Notes: generated from the sequence alone by a model not told the origin. Shown: positions 43,617 through 52,800, numbered from the stretch's first letter. The stretch is 64,000 nucleotides of DNA from Tahibacter harae (GCF_024437735.1 NZ_JANFQO010000008.1:62001-126000), one strand, 5' to 3'. Numbers and translations are program-made.

Positions 43617-46199
43617 TTACTGCCCCAGTTCGCGCACCACGCGGAAACCCAGGCTGTTCAGCGCCACGTCGGCGCCTACGCTCTCGCTGGCGCCGGGCTG
43701 CTCCTTGTCCGGCGGCGACAGCCAGCTGCGGCCGCGGGCACGGCGTTCCGACACCCATTCGCGCACATTGCCGTCGATATCGAACACGCCGCTGGCGGTG
43801 GCGCCGTAGCGCCCCACCGGCGCGCTGCCGGCGAAGCCGTCGTCGCAGCTGGCGCCGGAGCGGGTGTCGAAAGCCTTGTTGAACTGGGCGTCGGCCAGGT
43901 TCGCGGCGGTGCAGGCATTGCCGCGGGCTTCGCGCACCAGGCTGTCGAATTCGGCCGAGCTCATCAGGCGATAGGTCTTGCCGCTGCGCTGCGACAGCCA
44001 GCGCACGTAGCCGCTGGCCTGGTCGAAGCTGACGCAGACCACCGGGTGCGAGTCGTCCTGGCTGATGTCCGGGTTCTGCCAGCCGCGCTTCTTGGAGCTG
44101 CGGAACACCGATTCGCGGTCGCGGCAGGACACTTCCTTGGCCGCGCCGGAACCGCCGTTGCTCCAGTAGCGCGCGAATTCGCCGCGGGTGACCTCGAAGC
44201 GGCCCACGGCGATGCGCCCGCCGGGCAGCACGACCATTTCCGGGCCCTGGGCCTCGCCCATGCGGTCGCGGAATACGAAGCCGGGCGCGCCTATCGAGGG
44301 CAGCTTGCGCAGGCCTTCCTGGGCTGCGGCATTGTTCGGATCCAGCGCCAGCGCCTTGTCGTAGGCGGTCTTGGCGGCGGCCTTGTCCCAGTCGGCGGCG
44401 GCGCGGCGCGCTTCCTCCAGCAGCGGACCGGCCAGCACGCTGCGGCGCTTGGCGACCTCGTCGGCCACCGGCTTGGCTTCCGGGATCAGCGCGGCGATTT
44501 CCAGCGCCTTGTCGAACTGGGTGCGCATCGTGGCCAGGTCGCCGCTGGCCTGGGCCTTGTTGCCCAGGTTGTAGTAGGCGCGCGCGGTATCGCTGATGCC
44601 CTGCTTGGCGCCCTTGTCTTTGGCGTCTATGCGCAGGGCCAGGCGGAAACGGTCCAGCGCGTTGGCGTTCGGCGGCGTGGTGTAGCGCTGCGCGGCCAGG
44701 TCGGCCTTGGCCAGGCGCACCAGCTTCGCGACCGGGTCTTCCACCGTCGGCACATCGGCCAGGTTGCCCGGCGTGCCGTCGTCCATCAGCAGCGGCGTGG
44801 GGCCGCTGGCCACGGGCACTGCCTCCGTGCCGGATTCGCCGGCCGCGGGCTCGGTGCCGGCGGTCAGGGCCAGGGGATCGGCCGGCGGCGCGGCCGCCGG
44901 ATCCGCCACGGGCGGCGCCAGCGGGTCGGCCGGCGTACTGGCCGGTGCTTCGGACGGTGCAGCGGCCACGGCAGCGGACGGCTCCGTCGGCGCCGGAGCG
45001 GATTCGGCTGTCGCGGGCGGCGGTGCCGGCGCAGCAGCCGGCGGGTTCGCCGGCGCAGTACTGGCCGGCGTACTGGCTACCGCCGTACCGGCCGGCGGCG
45101 CTTCCGCCGTCGCCGGCGCATCCTTGCCGGACAGCCAGAAATAGCCGCCCGCACCGGCCAGGGCCAGTACGACAGCGGCCACGCCCAGCCACAGCAGGCC
45201 GCCGCGCCGCGCCGCGGCGGCTTCCGCACCGGGCTTGGGCGTGGCCGGCTTGGCCGGGATCGGACGTATCGGCGAGGGCGCCTTCGCGGCCGGCTTGGCC
45301 GCGGCGGCCTTGGCGGCGGGCTTGGGGGTTTCCGGCCGGCTCAGCGCGACCGTGGGCACGGCCTCGGCCGGTGCTGCGGCCTCGCCGTTGCGGCCGCGCG
45401 CGGCGGCCACGGGCACGGCCTCGACCGCCGCCAGCACCGCGTTGGCGTCGTGGTAGCGGTCCTTGGGATCCTTGGCCAGGCAGCGGTCGATCAGCTCCTG
45501 CCAGTGCGCCTGCTCCGGCGGCAGCCGCGGGATGGCTTCAAACACATGCGCATAGGCCACGGCGAAGCCGTCGGCGCCGTCGTAGGGCGGCTTGCCGGTA
45601 AGGCCATACCAGGCCAGCACGCCCAGGCTGTACAAGTCCGAACGCGCATCGACGTCGCCGCCGCGCGCCTGTTCCGGGCTCATGTAGTGGCTGGTGCCGA
45701 CCGAGAAGCCCGTGCTGGTGATGCGGGTGGACTGGCTGGCAGCCAGGGCGATGCCGAAATCGGTCAGCACCGGGTTGTCGGCCGAATCGAACAGGATGTT
45801 GCCCGGCGCCACGTCGCGGTGCACGTAGCCGCGCTCGTGCGCATAGGCCAGGGCGCGCGACACGCCGATGAGTACACGCTTGAGTTCGGCTTCGTCCAGG
45901 CCGCGCTGGGCGCGCGCGACGAAATCGCCGCCGGGCAGGTACTGCATGGAGAAGTAATGCAGCTGGCTCGGCGTCACGCCGACATCGAACACCTGCACGA
46001 TGTTGGCATGGGCCAGCGAAGCGAGGGTGCGCGCCTCCTGCAGGAAGCGGCGGGTGAAGGTCGGGTCCGCGGCCAGCGCCGGCGACATCACCTTGAGCGC
46101 AACCTGGCGCTCCAGCGAAGTCTGCACCGCGAGATGCACGCTGGCCATGCCACCCTGGCCGATCTCGCGCTTGATCTGGTAACCCGGTATTTCGATCAC
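43617..46199 (-). CDS. Receptor Ser/Thr kinase fused to a formylglycine-generating-enzyme-like domain
   Basis: An 860-residue protein. Residues 1-275 are a Hanks kinase: IGQGGMASV, VALKV (K36), DFG (147-149), SPEQA. The catalytic loop is HRDVAPGN (127-134), so the usual Lys of HRD-x-K is Ala. A Pro/Ala linker leads to one transmembrane helix (about 333-357), then an Ala/Pro-rich and helical periplasmic stretch with possible TPR (about 490-620), and a C-terminal FGE/sulfatase-modifying-factor domain (about 640-860: MVVLPGGRIAVGRFEVTRGEF, HPVVCVSFDQASGYVRWLS, YRLMSSAEFDSLVREARG, VFDIDGNVREWVSE, LGFRVVRE). FGE-like domains often serve as sensors or ligand binders. GTG start. Confidence 0.88.
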   Translation of the reverse strand: MIEIPGYQIKREIGQGGMASVHLAVQTSLERQVALKVMSPALAADPTFTRRFLQEARTLASLAHANIVQVFDVGVTPSQLHYFSMQYLPGGDFVARAQRGLDEAELKRVLIGVSRALAYAHERGYVHRDVAPGNILFDSADNPVLTDFGIALAASQSTRITSTGFSVGTSHYMSPEQARGGDVDARSDLYSLGVLAWYGLTGKPPYDGADGFAVAYAHVFEAIPRLPPEQAHWQELIDRCLAKDPKDRYHDANAVLAAVEAVPVAAARGRNGEAAAPAEAVPTVALSRPETPKPAAKAAAAKPAAKAPSPIRPIPAKPATPKPGAEAAAARRGGLLWLGVAAVVLALAGAGGYFWLSGKDAPATAEAPPAGTAVASTPASTAPANPPAAAPAPPPATAESAPAPTEPSAAVAAAPSEAPASTPADPLAPPVADPAAAPPADPLALTAGTEPAAGESGTEAVPVASGPTPLLMDDGTPGNLADVPTVEDPVAKLVRLAKADLAAQRYTTPPNANALDRFRLALRIDAKDKGAKQGISDTARAYYNLGNKAQASGDLATMRTQFDKALEIAALIPEAKPVADEVAKRRSVLAGPLLEEARRAAADWDKAAAKTAYDKALALDPNNAAAQEGLRKLPSIGAPGFVFRDRMGEAQGPEMVVLPGGRIAVGRFEVTRGEFARYWSNGGSGAAKEVSCRDRESVFRSSKKRGWQNPDISQDDSHPVVCVSFDQASGYVRWLSQRSGKTYRLMSSAEFDSLVREARGNACTAANLADAQFNKAFDTRSGASCDDGFAGSAPVGRYGATASGVFDIDGNVREWVSERRARGRSWLSPPDKEQPGASESVGADVALNSLGFRVVRELGQ

Positions 46200-46502
46200 G
46201 GCCTACGCACTCCCCTGTACTTGCCGACAGCGCCGGAGCGACATTGTAAGGACAGTGACGGGGCTTGTGCGTCGACGGTGCCGCATCATTGGTGCGCAGC
46301 GGTTCGCGTCCGCCGCAGCGCAGGCGGCGCGGCCGAAGCTGAACCGCGCGGCGCGTTTCGATGCGGCACGCACCGGAGGCGCGCCATCCGCCGCGCAACT
46401 CGCCGCCGGACCTGGCCGCAGTGCGCGGCGAACCCCGGGAATCGGATTCCACCGCCGCGGCCGGCGGTTGAGTTTCCGCCGCGGCGTCACCACACTGCGG
46501 CG
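46200..46502. other. Divergent intergenic region, kinase and DUF3301 genes
   Basis: A 303-base GC-rich stretch between divergent genes that must hold both promoters. I see no clear consensus promoter, RNA or repeat in it. Confidence 0.4.
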
Positions 46503-46871
46503 ATGATCGAATCCATGCTGCTGTTCATCGTCGTCAGTGCCTGCGCCCTGTTCTGGCAATACTCCCTGCGCGCCCGGGACCTCGCCGTGCGCGCCAGCCG
46601 CCAGCTCTGTGCCCGCGCCGGCGTGCAGTTGCTGGATCAATCCGTCGGCCTGCGCCGCCTGGCCCTGGTGCGCAAGCGCGGCGGCGGCCTGGCGCTGCGG
46701 CGCCAGTACAGTTTTGAAGTCAGCACCAACGGCGCGGACCGCCACCGCGGCAGCCTGTATTTCGAAGGCGGCCGGCTGGAGAACTTCAGCCTGCCGCTGC
46801 GCGCCGACGATCCGGCCCTGGCCGGCGTGGTGCCGCCGGTAGCCGTGCCGCCGGTTTCACGCCTGCACTGA
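46503..46871 (+). CDS. DUF3301 family membrane-anchored protein
   Basis: A 122-residue protein with one N-terminal hydrophobic segment (about 5-20, MLLFIVVSACALFWQY) followed by RARDLAVRASRQLCARAGVQLLDQSV, the family core, and a short beta-rich C-terminal part. DUF3301 proteins are widespread in gammaproteobacteria with no known function. The ATG at 46503 is the natural start; long frames running through here from 44046 are antisense to the kinase. Confidence 0.85.
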   Translation: MIESMLLFIVVSACALFWQYSLRARDLAVRASRQLCARAGVQLLDQSVGLRRLALVRKRGGGLALRRQYSFEVSTNGADRHRGSLYFEGGRLENFSLPLRADDPALAGVVPPVAVPPVSRLH

Positions 46872-46876
46872 AACGC

Positions 46877-47560
46877 TCATTCCGCGCCGTCGACCTGCGT
46901 CGCGCGCAACGCCTGCAGCAGCCTGGGATACAGCGCCTCGGCCAAAGCCTGCGCCGTGACACCTTTGCGGCAGTAGGCCCGTCGGTCGCGGATGTCGAAA
47001 TACTCAGGCTCGAATTCCTCGGCTACAGCAGCATCAGCAAGGCCGGAAACCGAGCCGAAATACACATCCGGCGCAAACTGGAGCGGCTGTGGTTCCAGCG
47101 CGGCACGGCCGTCGGGATTTCCGCAGCTGCCCCAGCCGCCCTGGGCCAGCGGCTGCATTTCAAATCCCTGGTATTTGACCAGCACAGCCGCCTTGTCCGT
47201 CATGAGGACGAACAGCAGCGCGTGACGATGCTGCGCGAACCTCGGAAAACCGGAGTGATCGAAAATCCGGAAACGGATCGCCTCCTGCTCGATGCGCCCC
47301 TGCAACGGGACCAGCACGGTGTAGCTGGCGTCGTAGACCGCGTCCATCATCACGCAGGAGGAATCGCCGGCACAGGGGGCGGTCTTGTCCTCGGCAATAC
47401 TTTCCAGGCGGCCGACGAAAGCGACCAGGCGGCTGGTCGGAATATTCTCGACAGCCGGCTCGGCCGCGGGTGGCAAGGAGGGCAACCCAGCAGCCAGACC
47501 AGCCTCAAACTCACTTGATGACCCGCAAATGCCCCCCCTTGCGCGCCGGCGTCTCCGCAT
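46877..47560 (-). CDS. Uncharacterised protein downstream of sspB, N-terminus doubtful
   Basis: Open frame of 227 residues, the final gene of the petABC-sspAB unit. From about residue 30 it reads as a normal protein (AVENIPTSRLVAFVGRLESIAEDKTAPCAGDSSCVMMDAVY in parts), ending in a Cys- and Tyr-containing helical part. Its first 30 residues (MRRRRRARGG...) overlap sspB and look artificial. A GTG at 47514 overlapping the sspB stop (GTGA) starts a lipoprotein-like leader (SLRLVWLLGC) one frame away. A one-base change near 47490-47510 may have split the true start from the body. No family recognised. Confidence 0.5.
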   Translation of the reverse strand: MRRRRRARGGICGSSSEFEAGLAAGLPSLPPAAEPAVENIPTSRLVAFVGRLESIAEDKTAPCAGDSSCVMMDAVYDASYTVLVPLQGRIEQEAIRFRIFDHSGFPRFAQHRHALLFVLMTDKAAVLVKYQGFEMQPLAQGGWGSCGNPDGRAALEPQPLQFAPDVYFGSVSGLADAAVAEEFEPEYFDIRDRRAYCRKGVTAQALAEALYPRLLQALRATQVDGAE

Positions 47561-47939
47561 CGCTGCCGCCGCCGGGCGGTGCCGGCGGAGCCGGCGGTGC
47601 GTCGTCGGCCGGGAACATCATGCCCTGGCCGTTTTCCTGGGCGTAGATCGCCAGCACCGCACCCAGCGGCACTTCGACGCGCTGGCTGACGCCGCCGAAG
47701 CGGGCGTTGAAATGGATCCAGTCCTTGCCCAGCTCCAGCCCGGCCACCGCGCGCATGGCGATGTTGAGCACGACACGGCCGTCCTTGGCCGCCTGCGGCG
47801 GCACCAGCACGCCCGGCCACGCCGCATCGACCAGCAGGTACGGCGTCAGGCCGTTGTCGCTGATCCATTCGTGGATGGCGCGCACCAGATAGGGGCGCTT
47901 GGAGGTCATGCCGGCGGCACCGGCTTCTTTGTCAGTCAC
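47511..47939 (-). CDS. sspB: ClpXP protease specificity-enhancing factor
   Basis: A 142-residue SspB, which delivers ssrA-tagged proteins to ClpXP. The core SKRPYLVRAIHEWISDNGLTPYLLVDA (in parts), VLNIAMRAVAGL and WIHFNARFGG are diagnostic. The C-terminus is a flexible Pro/Gly linker ending GGHLRVIK, the ClpX-binding tail. GTG at 47939 overlaps sspA by eight bases; an internal ATG at 47909 is the alternative start. Part of petA-petB-petC-sspA-sspB. Confidence 0.94.
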   Translation of the reverse strand: MTDKEAGAAGMTSKRPYLVRAIHEWISDNGLTPYLLVDAAWPGVLVPPQAAKDGRVVLNIAMRAVAGLELGKDWIHFNARFGGVSQRVEVPLGAVLAIYAQENGQGMMFPADDAPPAPPAPPGGGSDAETPARKGGHLRVIK

Positions 47940-48555
47940 GCAACAGTTTCTCGTCGGAAGTCAGGCTGCGGGTAAAGCCCGGATTGCGGAAGATGCGTTC
48001 GCCGTAGTCGGTGATCGCGTGCGCCTCCCGCGGCAGGCTCACGCCCAGACTGGGCAGGCGCCAGATCAGCGGCACCAGGGCACAGTCTGCCAGGCTCAGC
48101 TCGGGATTCAGAAAGAACTTCGCTGCCTTGAACAGGGGCAGCGCGCTCAGCAGGGCGTCGCGCAGGCGCTTGCGCGCGGCCTCGGAATTCTTGCCGCTGC
48201 CGGCGCACTGCTCCACCAGCGGCAGCCAGTCGCGCTCCATGCGCACTATGGCCAGGCGCAGTCGCGCGCGCGACAGGGGATCTATGGGCATCAGCGGTGG
48301 ATGGGGATAGCGCTCGTCCAGGTATTCCGCCACCACCGTGGTCTCGTACAGCACCAGGTCGCGATCGACCAGGGTCGGCAGGCTGTGGGTGGGGTTGAGG
48401 TCGATCAGGTCTTCCGGCGGCCGCGCCGGGTCGACCAGGATCAGCTCGTAGCTCACGCCCTTGGCCGCCAGGATCAGGCGGACGCGATGGCAGTGGACGC
48501 AATCGCGGGCGGAATACAGCGTCAGAATCGTGCGCGAACGGGTGCTCAAGGCCAT
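47932..48555 (-). CDS. sspA: Stringent starvation protein A (GST fold)
   Basis: A 207-residue glutathione-S-transferase-fold protein. TLYSARDCVHCHRVRLILAAKG and NPTHSLPTLVDRDLVLYET are the N-terminal thioredoxin-like half; the all-helical C-terminal half follows with LPREAHAITDYGERIF. SspA binds RNA polymerase in E. coli and acts in stress. The place between petC and sspB confirms the call. The sequence CVHC is a possible redox pair. AGGGGAGAGG lies before the ATG. Confidence 0.93.
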   Translation of the reverse strand: MALSTRSRTILTLYSARDCVHCHRVRLILAAKGVSYELILVDPARPPEDLIDLNPTHSLPTLVDRDLVLYETTVVAEYLDERYPHPPLMPIDPLSRARLRLAIVRMERDWLPLVEQCAGSGKNSEAARKRLRDALLSALPLFKAAKFFLNPELSLADCALVPLIWRLPSLGVSLPREAHAITDYGERIFRNPGFTRSLTSDEKLLRD

Positions 48556-48576
48556 GCCTCTCCCCTGACACGGTGC

Positions 48577-48656
48577 GGCGGACGCTCCCCGCGTCCGCCT
48601 GCGCCGAATCTACTACGCGACCAGACGTTCGCCTAGCCGCCCGGGGAGCGGGCGGC
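48577..48656 (-). terminator. Two GC hairpins between petC and sspA
   Basis: GGCGGACGC/GCGTCCGCC (48577-48599) and GCCGCCC/GGGCGGC (48636-48656) lie in the 131-base gap between petC and sspA. Neither has a long T-run. They may partly end the bc1 transcript or stabilise its 3' end. Confidence 0.5.
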
Positions 48657-48686
48657 GGAGCCTGCAGGCCCGCCGCCGCCCGGCAT

Positions 48687-49439
48687 TCAGTGCACGTCCT
48701 TCCAGTATTCCTTCTTGAGCAGCCAGGCCAGGAAGGTGAAGAAGGCCAGGTACAGCACCACCCAGGCGCCGAGCTTGGTGCGCTGCAGCGCGGCGGGCTC
48801 GCCGACGTACTGCAGGAAGGCGGTCAGGTCGCGCACGGTCTCGTCGAACTGGGCCGCGGTCTGCGTGCCCGGGGTCTTCAGCTCCAGGCCCTCGACATGG
48901 GCTTCACCGCCGTCGTGCGCCGCGCTCATCTTGGCGTGCTGCACACCCTGCATCTCCCATAGCACGTTCGGCATGGAAGCGCCCGGGAATACCGTGTTGT
49001 TCCAGCCCAGCGGACGCGAGTGGTCGACGTAGAACGACTTCAGGTAGTTGTAGATCCAGTCCGGGCCCTTGGAGCGGGCTTCCAGCGACAGGTCCGGCGG
49101 CGCCTTGCCGAACCAGCGCTCGGCATCGGCCGCCGGCATGGACGAGACGATGGTCTCGCCGTACTTGGCGCCGGTGAAGTTCAGGTTGCCCATGACCTGT
49201 TCCTCGGTGAGGCCCAGATCCTCGCCGATGCGCGAGTAGCGCATGAACTGCAGCGAATGGCAGCCGACGCAATAGTTGAAGAACAGCTTGGCGCCGCGCT
49301 GCACGGAAGCAATGTTGTCGGGACGGGTGTTGGCCGCCGGCAACTTGCCGCCTCCGCTGCTGGCCAGGGCGGCTGGCGCGAGAGTGGTCAACGCTACGGC
49401 CAGCGTGAGACCCAGCTTGGTCATGGCGTTCTTAATCAT
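48687..49439 (-). CDS. petC: Cytochrome bc1 complex, cytochrome c1 subunit
   Basis: A 250-residue cytochrome c1. A signal peptide (about 1-26) is followed by the haem-binding motif CVGCH (in NYCVGCHSLQFMRYSR) and a distal Met candidate (PGASMPNVLWEM). One C-terminal transmembrane anchor (LGAWVVLYLAFFTFLAWLL) and ending KKEYWKDVH are typical. It accepts electrons from the Rieske protein and passes them to soluble cytochrome c. The start overlaps petB by eight bases. Confidence 0.97.
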   Translation of the reverse strand: MIKNAMTKLGLTLAVALTTLAPAALASSGGGKLPAANTRPDNIASVQRGAKLFFNYCVGCHSLQFMRYSRIGEDLGLTEEQVMGNLNFTGAKYGETIVSSMPAADAERWFGKAPPDLSLEARSKGPDWIYNYLKSFYVDHSRPLGWNNTVFPGASMPNVLWEMQGVQHAKMSAAHDGGEAHVEGLELKTPGTQTAAQFDETVRDLTAFLQYVGEPAALQRTKLGAWVVLYLAFFTFLAWLLKKEYWKDVH

Positions 49440-50703
49440 GCGCGGGCACCCGCTCCGGTACAGGCTTGGTGGAATCGATCTTCGACCATATCGGCATGGT
49501 GATGAAGAACGCGAAGTAGATGAAGGTCAGCACGCGGCCGATGACGGTCTCGATCGGATCGGTGCCCGGACCGGCGCCGATTTTGCCCAGCCAGATGAAG
49601 GACAGCGCGAACAGGGCGAGCGCGATCTTGGAGATCCAGCCGCGGTAGCGGTAGGACTTGACCGGGCTGCGGTCCAGCCACGGCACGAAGAACAGCACGA
49701 TGATCGCGCCGAACATGACCAGCACGCCGAGCAGCTTGTCCGGCACCACGCGCAACATGGCGTAGTACGGCGTGTAGTACCACACCGGCTTGATGTGCTC
49801 CGGCGTGACCAGCTTGTTCGCCGCGACGAAGTTGTCGTGCTCGAGGAACCAGCCGGCGAAGGTCGGCTCGAAGAACAGCACGAAGGCGCAGATGGTCAGG
49901 AAGAAGCCGACGCCGAACAGGTCCTTGACCGTGTAGTACGGGTGGAAGGCGATGCCGTCCAGCGGCTTGCCGCTGGCATCCTTCACCTTCTTGATGTCCA
50001 CGCCTTCGGGATTGTTGGAACCGACTTCGTGCAGCGCGGCCAGATGCAACACGACCAGCAGCAGCAGCACCAGCGGCAGCGCGATCACGTGCAGGGCGAA
50101 GAAGCGGTTGAGGGTGGCGTCGGCGGGCAGGTAGTCGCCCATGATCCACTCGACCAGCGAGTCGCCGATCATCGGGATGGCACCGAACAGCGAGATGATC
50201 ACCTTGGCGCCCCAGAACGACATCTGGCCCCAGGGCAGCACGTAGCCCATGAAGGCCTCGGCCATCAGCACCAGATAGATCAGCATGCCGAGCAGCCAGA
50301 CCAGCTCGCGCGGCTTCTGCGCCGAGCCGTACAGCAGGCCGCGGAACATGTGCAGGTAGACCACGATGAAGAACGCCGACGCACCGGTGGAGTGCATGTA
50401 GCGGATCAGCCAGCCCCACTCCACGTCGCGCATGATGGTCAGTTCGACCGAGGCGAACGCCTGCGAGATGCCCGGCGCGAATTCCGCGGCGCTGGGCTTG
50501 AAATGCATGGTGAGGAAGATGCCGGTGAGGATCTGGTTGACCAGCACGACCAGCGCGAGCGAGCCGAAGTAGTACCAGATATTGAAATTCTTCGGCGCCC
50601 AGTACTCCGACATGTGCTTGCGGTACATGGGACCGAAAGCCTTGGCGCGGTAATTGAACCAGTCCTGCAGGCCGGCGACGGCGGCGTTGATACGGTTCTG
50701 CAT
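49432..50703 (-). CDS. petB: Cytochrome bc1 complex, cytochrome b subunit
   Basis: A 423-residue cytochrome b with eight or nine transmembrane helices. Haem ligands are in the helix with YMHSTGASAFFIVVYLHMFRG (in parts) and in RFFALHVIALPLVLLLLVVLHL (in parts). The PEWY-like Qo motif appears as KPVWYYTPYYAMLR, a variant with VWY. The ATG at 50703 overlaps the petA stop (TGATG); a GTG codon directly before is in frame. Middle gene of petABC. Confidence 0.97.
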   Translation of the reverse strand: MQNRINAAVAGLQDWFNYRAKAFGPMYRKHMSEYWAPKNFNIWYYFGSLALVVLVNQILTGIFLTMHFKPSAAEFAPGISQAFASVELTIMRDVEWGWLIRYMHSTGASAFFIVVYLHMFRGLLYGSAQKPRELVWLLGMLIYLVLMAEAFMGYVLPWGQMSFWGAKVIISLFGAIPMIGDSLVEWIMGDYLPADATLNRFFALHVIALPLVLLLLVVLHLAALHEVGSNNPEGVDIKKVKDASGKPLDGIAFHPYYTVKDLFGVGFFLTICAFVLFFEPTFAGWFLEHDNFVAANKLVTPEHIKPVWYYTPYYAMLRVVPDKLLGVLVMFGAIIVLFFVPWLDRSPVKSYRYRGWISKIALALFALSFIWLGKIGAGPGTDPIETVIGRVLTFIYFAFFITMPIWSKIDSTKPVPERVPAHD

Positions 50704-51302
50704 CACGCGGCTCCTTCCGGCATCACGCCGATGATCAGCGTCTTGTCATCGGCGAAGCGGTACGGCGGCACCTTGAGGTTGGTCGGCGCAGGCACGCCGT
50801 CGAACACGCGGCCGGCCATGTCGAAGCGCGACTTGTGGCAGGGGCAGAAGAAGCCGCCCTTCCATTCCGCGTCGAACGGCTCGGGCTTGATCTCGCCATG
50901 GAATTTCGGCGAGCAGCCCAGATGGGTGCACACGCCGACCATGACCAGCCATTCCTTCTTCAGCGAGCGCTCGGTGTTCTGCGCGAACTTGGGCTGCTGA
51001 TCCTCGTTCTTGGAATCCGGATCGCGCAGGCGCGAGTTCAGCGAAGGCAGCGCATCCAGCTGCGCCTGCGAGCGGCGCACGATCCACACCGGCTGGCCGC
51101 GCCATTCGGTGATGACCATTTGACCGACTTCGATCTTGCTGATGTCCTGCTGCACCGGAGCACCGGCGGTCTTCGCCTTGGCGCTGGGCAGCCAGGTCTT
51201 GATGAATGGCACTGCCGCTGCCAGGGCCCCTGCACCGCCGACGACTGCTGTCGTGGCCGTGAGGAACCGACGGCGGCCATGATTGACGCCTTCGTTCGCC
51301 AT
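50703..51302 (-). CDS. petA: Ubiquinol-cytochrome c reductase Rieske iron-sulfur subunit
   Basis: A 199-residue Rieske protein. The [2Fe-2S] ligands are in CTHLGC and CPCHKSRFD. The N-terminus has a twin-arginine signal-anchor, NHGRRRFLTATTAVVGGAGALAAAVPFI (in parts), which is not cleaved in Rieske proteins. First gene of petABC. GGAG lies before the ATG at 51302; the frame open to 51515 has no Rieske-like extension. Confidence 0.97.
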   Translation of the reverse strand: MANEGVNHGRRRFLTATTAVVGGAGALAAAVPFIKTWLPSAKAKTAGAPVQQDISKIEVGQMVITEWRGQPVWIVRRSQAQLDALPSLNSRLRDPDSKNEDQQPKFAQNTERSLKKEWLVMVGVCTHLGCSPKFHGEIKPEPFDAEWKGGFFCPCHKSRFDMAGRVFDGVPAPTNLKVPPYRFADDKTLIIGVMPEGAA

Positions 51303-51576
51303 CCGGATCTCCGGTTCAATACTTGGGAATACGTTCGGGGCCGCCATATACGCTACGCCGCGGTGCCGGCGCCGCCGCGACGGGCGACGCGAAAAGCCGC
51401 CGCACCCGCTGCCGCTGCGCTGAACCGAAGTCGAAACTGCTGCCGGATCACCGGCCTGCGTGACGGCTGGCCCCAAAAATCGTGTTAGTTTAGCGACTGA
51501 ACCGGCAGCGCACAATCAAACCTGCCGCCCGCTAAGGCACGTTGCAAAGCACTCGTGCATCCCCCTTGGACCGGTC

Positions 51577-52770
51577 ATGAAACCAGCGTTACGGACGCTT
51601 GCCTTCGTCCTGCAGTTTGCCGTACTCGGCCTGGCTATCGCCTTCGTCGTCACCCGCCTCTGGCCGGATGTGCCCGCACGCCTGCGCGGCCAGGCGGAGC
51701 CGATGCCGGCGCCCCTGCCCGCGGCAGCACCGGCGCCGGCCGGCGCCGGCCTGGGCAGCGGCCCGGTCTCCTATGCGGACGCGGTCGCCCGCGCCGCGCC
51801 GGCGGTGGTCAACATATACGCCAATAAGGTGATCGCCTCCCAGCGCCGCCTGATCTCGGTGGATCCGGTCACCCAGCGCATGTTCGGCGGGGTCAGCGTA
51901 GGTCCGCCGGCCTATCGCCGCGAGCAGAGCCTGGGCTCGGGCGTGATCGTCAGCGCAGACGGCTATGTGCTGACCAACAACCACGTAATCGCCCGTTCCA
52001 ATGACATCCAGGTACTGCTCTACGACGGCCGCATCGCCACCGCGCGCCTGGTCGGCGGCGACGAGGACACCGACCTGGCCGTGCTCAAGATAGAAGCCAG
52101 CGACCTGCCCAGCATGAAGCTGGACGAGGCCCCGCCGGTGAATGTCGGCGATGTGGTGCTCGCCATAGGCAATCCCATAGGCCTGGGCAAGACCGTGACC
52201 ATGGGCATTGCCAGCGCGATCGACCGCCAGCTCGACCAATGGGCCTACGAGGATTTCATCCAGACCGACGCCGCGATCAACTCCGGCAATTCCGGCGGCG
52301 CCCTGGTCAACGCCCGCGGCGAGCTGGTCGGCATCAACACGGCCAACGTGCCCCAGCGCCAGATCGCCGAAGGCATCGGCTTCGCCATCCCGGTGGCCAC
52401 AGCCAAGGGCGTGCTGGACCAGATCGTGGAGAAAGGCATGGTGGTGCGCGGCTGGCTGGGGGTGGAATACGGCCGCATGCCCATCCAGGCCGATGCCAAC
52501 CTGGCCAGCATGGCGCGCGGCGCCCAGGTGCTGGCGATCTATCCGCAGAGCCCCGCAGCGCGGGCCGGGCTGCAGGTCGGCGATGTGCTGCTGAGCTTCA
52601 ACGGCGAGGAAATCGATGATCCGCTGGAACTGCGCAAGCGCGAGGCCGCACTGGCGCCGGGCACCCGCGTACACGTGACCGGCCTGCGCGCCGGCATCGC
52701 CTTCGAGGCGGATGCGGAACTGATCCAGCGGCCGGTGCTCAACCGCGGCGTGCCGATCCCCACGGGCTGA
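51577..52770 (+). CDS. Periplasmic serine protease, DegS/AlgW type
   Basis: A 397-residue S1C protease with one N-terminal membrane anchor (about 7-26), a Pro/Ala linker, a trypsin-like domain (about 55-275; His in LTNNHVI, Asp in DTDLAVLKI, Ser in GNSGGALV) and a single PDZ domain (about 290-380; VVRGWLGVEYGRM, SPAARAGLQVGDVLLSFNG). One PDZ and the anchor fit DegS/AlgW, the site-1 protease of anti-sigma RseA/MucA in the envelope stress response. Divergent from petA, the same neighbourhood as algW in Pseudomonas. Confidence 0.9.
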   Translation: MKPALRTLAFVLQFAVLGLAIAFVVTRLWPDVPARLRGQAEPMPAPLPAAAPAPAGAGLGSGPVSYADAVARAAPAVVNIYANKVIASQRRLISVDPVTQRMFGGVSVGPPAYRREQSLGSGVIVSADGYVLTNNHVIARSNDIQVLLYDGRIATARLVGGDEDTDLAVLKIEASDLPSMKLDEAPPVNVGDVVLAIGNPIGLGKTVTMGIASAIDRQLDQWAYEDFIQTDAAINSGNSGGALVNARGELVGINTANVPQRQIAEGIGFAIPVATAKGVLDQIVEKGMVVRGWLGVEYGRMPIQADANLASMARGAQVLAIYPQSPAARAGLQVGDVLLSFNGEEIDDPLELRKREAALAPGTRVHVTGLRAGIAFEADAELIQRPVLNRGVPIPTG

Positions 52771-52800
52771 TCGTCACGGACTGACTGGCGCCTCGACGGC

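Noticed and set aside
44046-46871. 941-residue plus-strand frame opposite the receptor kinase
   Set aside because: Only its last 122 codons (from 46503) form a plausible protein, DUF3301; the rest mirrors kinase codons and the Pro/Ala linker.
49276-51000. Plus-strand frame opposite petB and petA
   Set aside because: His/Asp/Gln-rich sequence is a by-product of the codons of the bc1 genes on the minus strand.
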